Part shown: piece after piece, positions 1 through 5,105 of the stretch
Layout of the letters: every line of letters starts with the position of its first letter
Numbering within the stretch: position 1 is the stretch's first letter
Assembly: GCA_016210825.1 (NCBI GenBank)
Contig: JACQTM010000118.1
Span: 1-5,105 of the forward strand
DNA from: Hyphomicrobiales bacterium
Lineage (GTDB): Bacteria > Pseudomonadota > Alphaproteobacteria > Rhizobiales > Xanthobacteraceae
Reading direction: 5' to 3'
DNA length: 5,105 nt
Translations under genes and position numbers: made by a program
Notes under the pieces: generated by a model
What the model was told of the DNA's origin: nothing
Seen by the model: the letters and a program-made list of their open reading frames with translations, nothing else
The model's database searches: none

Positions 1-549
1 TGCCGTGGCATCAAGAATCCAATCGGCCTCAAGTGCGGCCCCTCGCTGAAGGCCGATGAGTTGCTGCGGCTGATCGAGATCCTCAATCCGGACAACGAAG
101 CGGGACGTCTCACCTTGATCGGCCGCTTCGGCAGCGAAAAAGCAGGCGAGCATTTGCCTGCGCTGGTTCGCGCGGTCAAGCGCGAGGGCAAGACCGTGAT
201 TTGGTCGTGCGATCCGATGCATGGCAACACGATCACATCCGCAAGCGGCTACAAGACACGGCCCTTCGACCGCATCCTGCAGGAAGTACGCGACTTCTTC
301 ACCGTGCACGCGGCCGAGGGGACCTATGCCGGCGGCGTGCATCTGGAGATGACCGGTCAAAATGTCACCGAATGCACCGGCGGCGCGCGCGCTATCACTG
401 ACGCCGACCTCAATGACCGCTACCACACCTTCTGCGACCCGCGGCTAAACGCCGAGCAGTCGATCGATCTGTCTTTTCTGCTCGCTGAACTCCTCAAGAA
501 AGAACGCGCCGCGAAGTCGAAACCAATGCCGGTGGCCGCCGGCCTCTGA
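1..549 (+). CDS. Class II 3-deoxy-7-phosphoheptulonate (DAHP) synthase, C-terminal part
   Basis: The enzyme condenses phosphoenolpyruvate with erythrose 4-phosphate, the first committed step of the shikimate pathway, in the cytoplasm. The reading frame is open from base 1, so the gene starts outside the window. A class II enzyme has roughly 450-470 residues; the last 182 are here. Visible motifs, numbered from base 1: KNPIGLKCGPS (5-15, substrate-binding loop), CDPMHGNT (70-77), HLEMTGQNVTEC (114-125) and CDPRLN (145-150). By comparison with the Mycobacterium tuberculosis enzyme, H74, E116 and D146 correspond to three of the four metal ligands; the fourth, a cysteine, would lie upstream. The TTG at 61 is internal, not a start, because family sequence continues to base 1. 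No regulatory domain follows the catalytic core. The family is clear. The symbol is left blank because class II genes are called aroF, aroG or aroH in different species. Confidence 0.96.
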   Translation, partial: CRGIKNPIGLKCGPSLKADELLRLIEILNPDNEAGRLTLIGRFGSEKAGEHLPALVRAVKREGKTVIWSCDPMHGNTITSASGYKTRPFDRILQEVRDFFTVHAAEGTYAGGVHLEMTGQNVTECTGGARAITDADLNDRYHTFCDPRLNAEQSIDLSFLLAELLKKERAAKSKPMPVAAGL

Positions 550-670
550 CCGGCTGCCGCCCTGGCCCCGGGACTAAAGGGCCTATTTCGGTGTTAAGTT
601 ATCGCCGCGACGGCCGCATGCTCGGGCGGCTGCCCACTTGGCGTTAGTTCTATAACAAATTACCGAGCGG

Positions 671-676
671 GGAGGA
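671..676 (+). promoter_or_regulatory. Ribosome binding site of the beta-propeller gene
   Basis: GGAGGA lies four bases before the ATG at 681. It is a near-perfect Shine-Dalgarno match and supports that start. An AT-rich TATAAC at 651-656 could be a -10 element, but no convincing -35 sits at the right distance, so I do not call a promoter. Confidence 0.75.
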
Positions 677-680
677 CTCC

Positions 681-1847
681 ATGCGTCATTGCATTTCGCG
701 CGCAAGCGCGGGCTTGCTTGCGCTCGTCGCTCTGCCTTTGTTGTCTTCTATCGCCGCCGCGCAACTTGCACTGTCGGCGAATGACAACAAGGTCGTCAAT
801 GAAGACGGTAAGAATGTCATCGTGCAAAATCCGCCAGCCGATACCGTGACAATCGTCGATCTTGGCGCCTCGCCGCCTAAAGTTATCGGTGAGGTCAAGG
901 CGCCGGCCAGTGTTGTTGGCCCGCCGCAAAGCGTGGCCATCGCTCGAGACGAGAGTTTCGCGTTGGTGACCGCGGCCACTAAGATCGACCCTGCGGATCC
1001 GAAGAAGGCGGTTCCCGACAACAAACTCAGTGTCATCGACCTTAAGGCTAAACCACCTGCAGTGATTGCGACGCTCGAGGCCGGACTTGGCGCGGCAGGG
1101 GTATCAATCAACCCGGCGGGTACGCTTGCAATCGTCGCCAATCGATCGGAAGGATCCGCCTCGGTCTTCACGATTTCCGGCAAGACGCTAACGCCCGCCG
1201 GTAAGATACAACTCGGTGACGCCAAATCAGGCCCCAGCCATGTCGCTTTCCTGCCGGACGGTAAGCGTGCGCTGGTCACCCGCGACGGGGATCACAGGGT
1301 ATCGGTGCTATCGATCGATGGGACGAAGGTTGAGGACACCAAGCGCTTTATGGTCGGCGGATATCGACCCTACAGCCTTGAAATAAGCTCAAAAGGCGAT
1401 GTCGCGGTGTTCGGCAATCAGGGTGGCGGCCAGGGCGACCTCGACGTCATCAACGTGGTCGATCTGAAATCCAATCCGCCGCGGGTGGTCGATACGATTT
1501 CCGTCGGCCAGACGCCCGAAGGCGTCGGAATGTCGGGCGACGGCGCCTATGTGGCTGTCACTATCATGAATGGATCACAGCGGCCCAAGGCACACCCTGC
1601 GTTTAATGACCACGGACTGGTCAAAATCTTCAGCATCAACGGCACGAAGTTGACGCCAGTCGCTGAAGCCAAGGTCGGTCGATGGTGCCAGGGGGCCGTC
1701 TGGAGCAAGGACAACAAGACCCTTGTCGTCCAATGCATGATCGAAAAGGAGCTGCAGGTGCTCAGCTTCGATGGTAAGGCGCTGAAGATGAGCGGTGCGA
1801 TCAAGGTCAACGGTGGCCCTGCCGGCATTCGTACCGCCGAACGCTGA
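681..1847 (+). CDS. Exported YVTN/lactonase-like beta-propeller protein
   Basis: This is a 388-residue protein with an export signal: basic MRHCISR, a hydrophobic core at about 11-26, and AAA before Gln28 as a probable signal peptidase I site. The rest is about seven repeats of 40-50 residues of beta-propeller type. Each holds a strand such as VxVxDL or VxVxSIDG, then a glycine turn, then PxxVAxxPDGxxALVT-like strands (for example 185-200 and 279-294). The last blade (about 357-383) looks incomplete and could be closed by the N-terminal strand around 28-38, as is usual in propellers. Such proteins include periplasmic 6-phosphogluconolactonase-like enzymes, methylamine dehydrogenase-like folds and binding scaffolds. 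I see no residues that fix a substrate, so the function is unknown. It stands alone, 131 bases after the DAHP synthase gene and followed by a hairpin. It has three cysteines: C4 in the signal peptide, and C336 and C352 late in the propeller. Confidence 0.85.
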   Translation: MRHCISRASAGLLALVALPLLSSIAAAQLALSANDNKVVNEDGKNVIVQNPPADTVTIVDLGASPPKVIGEVKAPASVVGPPQSVAIARDESFALVTAATKIDPADPKKAVPDNKLSVIDLKAKPPAVIATLEAGLGAAGVSINPAGTLAIVANRSEGSASVFTISGKTLTPAGKIQLGDAKSGPSHVAFLPDGKRALVTRDGDHRVSVLSIDGTKVEDTKRFMVGGYRPYSLEISSKGDVAVFGNQGGGQGDLDVINVVDLKSNPPRVVDTISVGQTPEGVGMSGDGAYVAVTIMNGSQRPKAHPAFNDHGLVKIFSINGTKLTPVAEAKVGRWCQGAVWSKDNKTLVVQCMIEKELQVLSFDGKALKMSGAIKVNGGPAGIRTAER

Positions 1848-1887
1848 TTACTATCCAACACCGGCGTTCCTGGTTCTTTGTTTGTAG

Positions 1888-1914
1888 GCCCGGCGGTGTA
1901 GCCGGGGCTTCTTC
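1888..1914 (+). terminator. GC-rich hairpin, probable terminator after the propeller gene
   Basis: CCCGGC (1889-1894) pairs with GCCGGG (1901-1906) around the six-base loop GGTGTA. One more G-C pair can form across a single bulge (1888 with 1908). TTCTTCATT follows, a broken T tract. The position, about 40 bases after the propeller stop codon and before dgkA, suits an intrinsic terminator. The T tract is imperfect, so termination may be partial. Confidence 0.5.
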
Positions 1915-1960
1915 ATTACTGGGCGGTCGGATGCTAAGGAGCAAGCAGCGAGGGGATCGT

Positions 1961-1965
1961 GGAGG
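1961..1965 (+). promoter_or_regulatory. Ribosome binding site that decides the dgkA start
   Basis: GGAGG is directly adjacent to the TTG at 1966, which is too close for initiation there. It lies six bases before the in-frame GTG at 1972, which is ideal spacing. This favours the GTG start and a 117-residue protein over the longer 119-residue reading. Confidence 0.7.
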
Positions 1966-1971
1966 TTGATC

Positions 1972-2325
1972 GTGCAGCAGATTCTTCGTGCCACGGTGAA
2001 TTCCTTCAATGGCCTTCTCGCGGCCATGCGCAGCGAAGCGGCATTTCGCCAGGAGCTGGTTGCACTCGCGCTTGCTGTCCCGCTTGCTTTCTTCGTCGGC
2101 AAAGACGGCTGGACGCGGCTCTTGCTTATTGTCGCGGTGCTGCTTGTTCTCGTCGTCGAACTGCTTAATTCCGCGATCGAAAAGCTCGCCGACCGCATCA
2201 CGGGCGCGCCCGATCCATTGATAAAGCACGTCAAGGATATGGCATCGGCCGCCGTCGGGATAACGATCGTATTGGCCGGGCTTGTCTGGCTCTATGCGTT
2301 GGGCGAGCGCCTTATTCAGGGTTAA
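1972..2325 (+). CDS. dgkA: Diacylglycerol kinase, inner-membrane DgkA family
   Basis: DgkA phosphorylates diacylglycerol with ATP to give phosphatidic acid, returning to phospholipid synthesis the diacylglycerol released when head groups are moved to periplasmic glucans or other envelope polymers. From the GTG start the protein has 117 residues, close to the 121 of E. coli. It has the family layout: an amphipathic N-terminal helix with SEAAFRQE (21-28), then three membrane helices at about 29-43, 48-66 and 92-110. Signature VVELLNSAIEKLADR (61-75) and KDMASAAV (88-95) are present. E22, E63, N66, E70, K88 and D89 match the E. coli catalytic and metal-binding residues E28, E69, N72, E76, K94 and D95. 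The active form in E. coli is a trimer. The gene is preceded by a probable terminator, so it likely has its own promoter, although I cannot point to one. Nothing appears truncated. Confidence 0.96.
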   Translation: MQQILRATVNSFNGLLAAMRSEAAFRQELVALALAVPLAFFVGKDGWTRLLLIVAVLLVLVVELLNSAIEKLADRITGAPDPLIKHVKDMASAAVGITIVLAGLVWLYALGERLIQG

Positions 2326-2376
2326 CGGTTTTCGCGCGCAGGTACAAAACAATCGAACGCGCCTGATATAGCTCCT

Positions 2377-2399
2377 CGGCCGCCGGAATTATGGCGCCG
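2377..2399 (+). other. Inverted repeat downstream of dgkA, possible weak terminator
   Basis: CGGC-C-GCC (2377-2384) pairs with GGCGCCG (2393-2399) as seven G-C pairs with one bulged C, around the loop GGAATTAT. Only TTAACGCTT follows, so the T tract of a good intrinsic terminator is missing. It could be a weak terminator of dgkA or a processing or stability hairpin. Confidence 0.3.
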
Positions 2400-2448
2400 T
2401 TAACGCTTCAGACGCAGTTCGACAAATACGCACCGGCGGATGGCAACG

Positions 2449-2473
2449 ATTTGAAAGCAATTTGATTCAAATT
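2449..2473 (+). promoter_or_regulatory. Candidate operator: perfect 15-bp inverted repeat plus a third half-site
   Basis: Bases 2459-2473 read AATTTGATTCAAATT, a perfect 7-1-7 inverted repeat centred on T2466. A further ATTTGA lies at 2449-2454, exactly 11 bases (one helical turn) before the ATTTGA at 2460-2465. The first copy, extended to ATTTGAA, is also inverted relative to TTCAAAT at 2466-2472. A possible -35 TTGAAA (2451-2456) with a poor -10 TCTACG (2473-2478) would place the palindrome in the promoter spacer. The site ends 28 bases before the GTG of the barrel gene. A 7-1-7 repeat is typical of Fur-superfamily sites, and a direct hexamer repeat at 11 bases of OmpR/PhoP-type regulators. 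Which regulator, if any, binds is unknown. Confidence 0.45.
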
Positions 2474-2487
2474 CTACGCGCTCACGA

Positions 2488-2494
2488 GGGGAGG
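2488..2494 (+). promoter_or_regulatory. Ribosome binding site that decides the start of the omptin-like gene
   Basis: GGGGAGG lies six bases before the GTG at 2501. The in-frame TTG at 2462 has no such site and sits inside the palindrome. Starting at 2501 also puts the signal peptide at the very N-terminus, so GTG 2501 is preferred. Confidence 0.8.
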
Positions 2495-2500
2495 CATTTC

Positions 2501-3553
2501 GTGGCGCGCAGGATTTTGGCGGCCCTGTTTCTGACGGCGGCATGGCTTTTGGCCGCGACGACGGCGAATGCCGCGGATTGGTTGCGCGGTCCCGCCGACG
2601 GGCCGCGCTGGCCGAACATTCCTCCGGGGCAGGCGGCGTGGCAATATTTCGCGCCGCAGAGCACGTTGTCCACATACGACGGCGAGTTCGGACTGCGCTA
2701 CTGGTACAGCTGGGGCACCACCGCCAAGGATCTCTTTAACACAACAGGGGCGTTCCTCGTATCGCGACTGACCTACGATGATTTCAATGGCCATTCCGGC
2801 GAAATCTTCGGCCGCACCGATTTCACCGGCGGATTTTTCCTCAAGGGCTATGCTGGTCTCGGAATTGTTGCCGGCGGCGGCCTGAACGACGAAGACTTTC
2901 CGCCCGTAATATCGCCGTATTCGAGCACATTGAGCGACCAAAAGAACGGCCATCTCGCTTATCTGACGTTCGATGCCGGACTTAATCTGTTTCGCACGCC
3001 CAATGCGCGGCTTGGTGTCTTTGCGGGATATCATTTTCTGGACGAGAAGGTGAGTGCATTTGGCTGCACGCAGATCGCGACAAATCCGTCAGTGTGCGCG
3101 GGCGGTATATCCTATTCGACCATCGTCATTACTCAGGCCAACCGCTGGCACGCGCTGCGTGTCGGCGGCGACGTCGAATTGCGATTATCCGATCGCTGGA
3201 AGTTGTCCGCCGATGCGGCATATCTGCCATACGTCAGATTGGGCGGCGCCGATAGCCATTGGCTGCGGATCGGCACCGATGTCGGCGATTTCACTGGATC
3301 AATCCCCGAAGACGGGAAAGGGCACGGCTATCAGATCGAGGCGGCCTTGTCTTACGATGTGAGCAAGAACATCACTATTGGGATCGGTGGCCGTTATTGG
3401 CGGATACAGACCAAAGGCGATACGCATTTCGAAAATCATGTGGTCGGTACGACCGCATTTCCGCAGCCCGTGCACTGGAAGACCGAGAACATGGGCGTCT
3501 TCGTGCAGGGCGCTTTCAAGTTCGGGCCGTATCCAACCGGCTCCCAATTTTGA
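2501..3553 (+). CDS. Omptin-like outer-membrane beta-barrel, putative protease
   Basis: This 350-residue protein has a signal peptide (MARR, hydrophobic core about 5-20, TANA before Ala25). The remainder alternates polar and aromatic/hydrophobic residues like an outer-membrane barrel. By eye it aligns with omptins (OmpT/Pla, about 297 mature residues): VSRLTY (87-92) with OmpT VSQLDW, GLNDEDF (127-133) with NMVDQDW, RLGVFAGYH (170-178) with RLGLMAGYQ, and GGADSHW (248-254) with SDNDEHY. D130, D132, D251 and H253 thus match the OmpT catalytic residues D83, D85, D210 and H212, with similar separation (121 against 127 residues). Omptins cut surface substrates next to basic residues and need LPS; the LPS-binding residues are not obvious here. 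Compared with OmpT there is an extra N-terminal Pro/Trp-rich stretch (about 25-50) and a loop cysteine pair (C189, C199). It could be a non-proteolytic barrel of the same fold. The barrel call is firm; activity is inferred. Confidence 0.75.
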   Translation: MARRILAALFLTAAWLLAATTANAADWLRGPADGPRWPNIPPGQAAWQYFAPQSTLSTYDGEFGLRYWYSWGTTAKDLFNTTGAFLVSRLTYDDFNGHSGEIFGRTDFTGGFFLKGYAGLGIVAGGGLNDEDFPPVISPYSSTLSDQKNGHLAYLTFDAGLNLFRTPNARLGVFAGYHFLDEKVSAFGCTQIATNPSVCAGGISYSTIVITQANRWHALRVGGDVELRLSDRWKLSADAAYLPYVRLGGADSHWLRIGTDVGDFTGSIPEDGKGHGYQIEAALSYDVSKNITIGIGGRYWRIQTKGDTHFENHVVGTTAFPQPVHWKTENMGVFVQGAFKFGPYPTGSQF

Positions 3554-3632
3554 CCGCTCAATCCGGGTGTAACGATAGCCATTCTCCCCGCGCATTGCAG
3601 CGCACCGGCCCGGCGCGCTAGACCATGCGGTC

Positions 3633-5105
3633 ATGAGCAGCCGCCCCACCGACCGCCTTGCGATCGCGATCGCCCAGCTCAATCCAGTTGTCGGCGATAT
3701 CGCGGGCAACGCGCAGAAGGCTCGCCGCGCCCGGGCGCAGGCGGCGCGGGACGGTGCCGATCTCGTCGTTTTTCCCGAATTGTTCATCGCCGGTTATCCG
3801 CCGGAGGATCTTGTCCTCAAACCGGCCTTTCAGGCCGCTTGCCGGGAGGCGATCGAAGCGCTCGCACGGGAAACCGCCGACGGCGGCCCGGCACTTCTCG
3901 TCGGCACGCCCTGGCTCGATGCCGGCAAACTCTATAACGCGCTCGCATTGCTCGATGGCGGCCGAATTGCAGCGTTGCGTTACAAGGTCGACCTGCCGAA
4001 TTACGGTGTGTTCGACGAAAAGCGCGTTTTCGCGACGGGGCCGCTGCCCGGGCCGGTTAATTTTCGCGGGTTACGGCTTGGTATACCGATCTGCGAAGAC
4101 ATTTGGGGCCAGGATATCGTCGAATGTCTCGCCGAGACCGGCGCCGAAATCCTCATCGTGCCAAACGGCTCGCCCTATTGGCGCGAAAAGGACGATGTCC
4201 GCCTCAACATCGCCGTCGCCCGGGTCACCGAGCACGCTTTACCGCTGATCTATGTTAATCAAATCGGTGGCCAGGATGAGCTTGTGTTCGATGGCGCCTC
4301 GTTCGCGCTGCATGCCGACCGCTCGGTGGCGTTTCAGCTCGCCGCGTTCCGCGAGGAGGTGGTCACCACATGCTGGCAACGCGAGGACGCGACCTGGCGC
4401 TGCATCGAGGCGCCGCGCGCGCCGCTCGTTCATGACAATCAGGCCGACTATATGGCGTGTGTGCTGGGGCTTCGCGACTACGTCGATAAAAACGGCTTTC
4501 GCGGCGTGGTGCTCGGCCTTTCCGGCGGTGTCGATTCTGCGCTGACCGCAGTCTTTGCCGTCGATGCGCTCGGGCCTGAGCGCGTGCGCTGCGTAATGCT
4601 GCCTTACCGCTTCACCTCCCGGGAATCGCTTGACGATGCCGCGCAGGTCGCGCGTGCATTGAAGGTGCAATATGACATCGTACCGATCGAAAGCGCGATC
4701 AGCGGTCTTGAAGCGACACTCAAACCGCTTTTCGTCGGTAAGGTACGCGACGTCACCGAGGAGAATTTACAGGCGCGTGCCCGCGGCGCGATTCTCATGG
4801 CAATCTCCAACAAGTTCGGGCTGATGGTGGTAACGACCGGCAACAAGTCGGAGATGTCCGTCGGTTACGCGACGCTCTACGGCGACATGAATGGCGGTTT
4901 CAACCCGGTCAAAGACCTTTACAAAACCGAGGTTTATCGGCTGGCGCGATTGCGCAATTCGTGGAAGCCCGATTTGGCATTAGGTCCGACGGGACACGTG
5001 ATCCCGGAAAATATCATTACGCGCGCACCCACCGCGGAATTGCGCGAGAACCAGAAAGACGAGGATTCGCTGCCGCCCTATGCCGTGCTCGACCCGATCC
5101 TGGAA
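3633..5105 (+). CDS. nadE: Glutamine-dependent NAD+ synthase, 3' end cut
   Basis: The enzyme makes NAD+ from deamido-NAD+ and ATP with ammonia hydrolysed from glutamine, the last step of NAD+ synthesis, in the cytoplasm. 491 codons are present with no stop; short two-domain members have about 550-580 residues, so some 60-90 are missing. The N-terminal nitrilase-like glutaminase domain (about 8-255) shows its catalytic triad: E49 in FPELFIAGYP, K118 in RYKVDLPNYGVFDE and C154 in PICEDIW. The synthetase domain (from about 270) shows the ATP pyrophosphatase loop GLSGGVDS (295-302), ENLQARARG (377-385), TTGNKSEMSVGYATLYGD (401-418) and AELRENQKDEDSLPPY (468-483). ATG 3633 is the only plausible start: an in-frame stop at 3576 lies upstream with no other ATG, GTG or TTG between. 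No clear Shine-Dalgarno site precedes it. It follows the barrel gene by 79 bases and is functionally unrelated. Confidence 0.97.
   Translation, partial: MSSRPTDRLAIAIAQLNPVVGDIAGNAQKARRARAQAARDGADLVVFPELFIAGYPPEDLVLKPAFQAACREAIEALARETADGGPALLVGTPWLDAGKLYNALALLDGGRIAALRYKVDLPNYGVFDEKRVFATGPLPGPVNFRGLRLGIPICEDIWGQDIVECLAETGAEILIVPNGSPYWREKDDVRLNIAVARVTEHALPLIYVNQIGGQDELVFDGASFALHADRSVAFQLAAFREEVVTTCWQREDATWRCIEAPRAPLVHDNQADYMACVLGLRDYVDKNGFRGVVLGLSGGVDSALTAVFAVDALGPERVRCVMLPYRFTSRESLDDAAQVARALKVQYDIVPIESAISGLEATLKPLFVGKVRDVTEENLQARARGAILMAISNKFGLMVVTTGNKSEMSVGYATLYGDMNGGFNPVKDLYKTEVYRLARLRNSWKPDLALGPTGHVIPENIITRAPTAELRENQKDEDSLPPYAVLDPILE

Noticed and set aside
61..549. A complete 162-residue gene starting at TTG 61
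   Set aside because: Class II DAHP synthase sequence (KNPIGLKCGPS) continues upstream in the same frame to base 1, so TTG 61 is an internal leucine codon.
564..590. Hairpin GGCCC/GGGCC (564-568 with 579-583) after the DAHP synthase stop, as a terminator
   Set aside because: Only five pairs around a ten-base loop, followed by TATTTCGG rather than a T tract. Too weak to call, although some 3' end must lie in this gap.
686..1279. Long minus-strand open frame opposite the propeller gene (197 codons)
   Set aside because: It mirrors the codon bias of the + strand gene, has no plausible ribosome site and no recognisable protein family.
1931..1969. Twelve-codon ATG frame directly before dgkA as a leader peptide
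   Set aside because: No good ribosome site precedes its ATG and no attenuator-like pairing or codon enrichment is visible; probably chance.
1807..2352. Minus-strand open frame opposite dgkA (181 codons)
   Set aside because: It lies across the well-supported dgkA and the terminator hairpin. The translation is low-complexity and charged, as expected for an antisense shadow.
2462..2500. TTG 2462 as the start of the omptin-like gene
   Set aside because: It lies within the palindrome, has no Shine-Dalgarno site and would add 13 polar residues before the signal peptide. GTG 2501 with GGGGAGG is better on all counts.
3658..4248. A separate + strand frame of 196 codons inside nadE
   Set aside because: It is in another frame from the clear NadE reading and gives arginine/serine-rich sequence with no family resemblance.
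1..5105. Mobile element, CRISPR array, phage or defence system
   Set aside because: No transposase, integrase, terminal repeats, spaced direct repeats or defence-gene motifs were seen on either strand. Apart from the intergenic sites listed, the sequence is explained by five ordinary genes.

Overview
The window is GC-rich, has five protein genes all on the + strand, and leaves only short gaps (about 80-175 bases). Codon use, GTG starts with strong Shine-Dalgarno sites, a plant-type (class II) DAHP synthase and a two-domain glutamine-dependent NAD+ synthase fit an alphaproteobacterium, most likely of the Hyphomicrobiales (Bradyrhizobium/Rhodopseudomonas-like). That placement is an inference from gene content and style; no rRNA or tRNA is present to fix it.

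Layout: (1) 1-549, the C-terminal 182 codons of a class II DAHP synthase, cut by the window start. (2) 681-1847, an exported beta-propeller protein with about seven YVTN/lactonase-like blades, followed by a GC-rich hairpin that is a plausible terminator. (3) 1972-2325, the small integral-membrane diacylglycerol kinase DgkA, starting at GTG. (4) 2501-3553, an exported outer-membrane beta-barrel. By my manual comparison it has the omptin strand pattern and an equivalent of each omptin catalytic residue (Asp-x-Asp and Asp-x-His). Its upstream region carries a perfect 15-bp inverted repeat plus an extra half-site. (5) 3633 to the end, glutamine-dependent NAD+ synthase NadE, cut by the window end after 491 codons.

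The two outer genes are primary metabolism (aromatic amino-acid entry step, NAD+ biosynthesis). The three inner genes all act in the cell envelope: periplasmic propeller, inner-membrane lipid recycling, outer-membrane barrel. The gaps and signals suggest separate transcription units rather than one operon. I see no mobile element, CRISPR array, tRNA/rRNA or defence system. The most interesting locus is the omptin-like gene with its palindromic upstream region.
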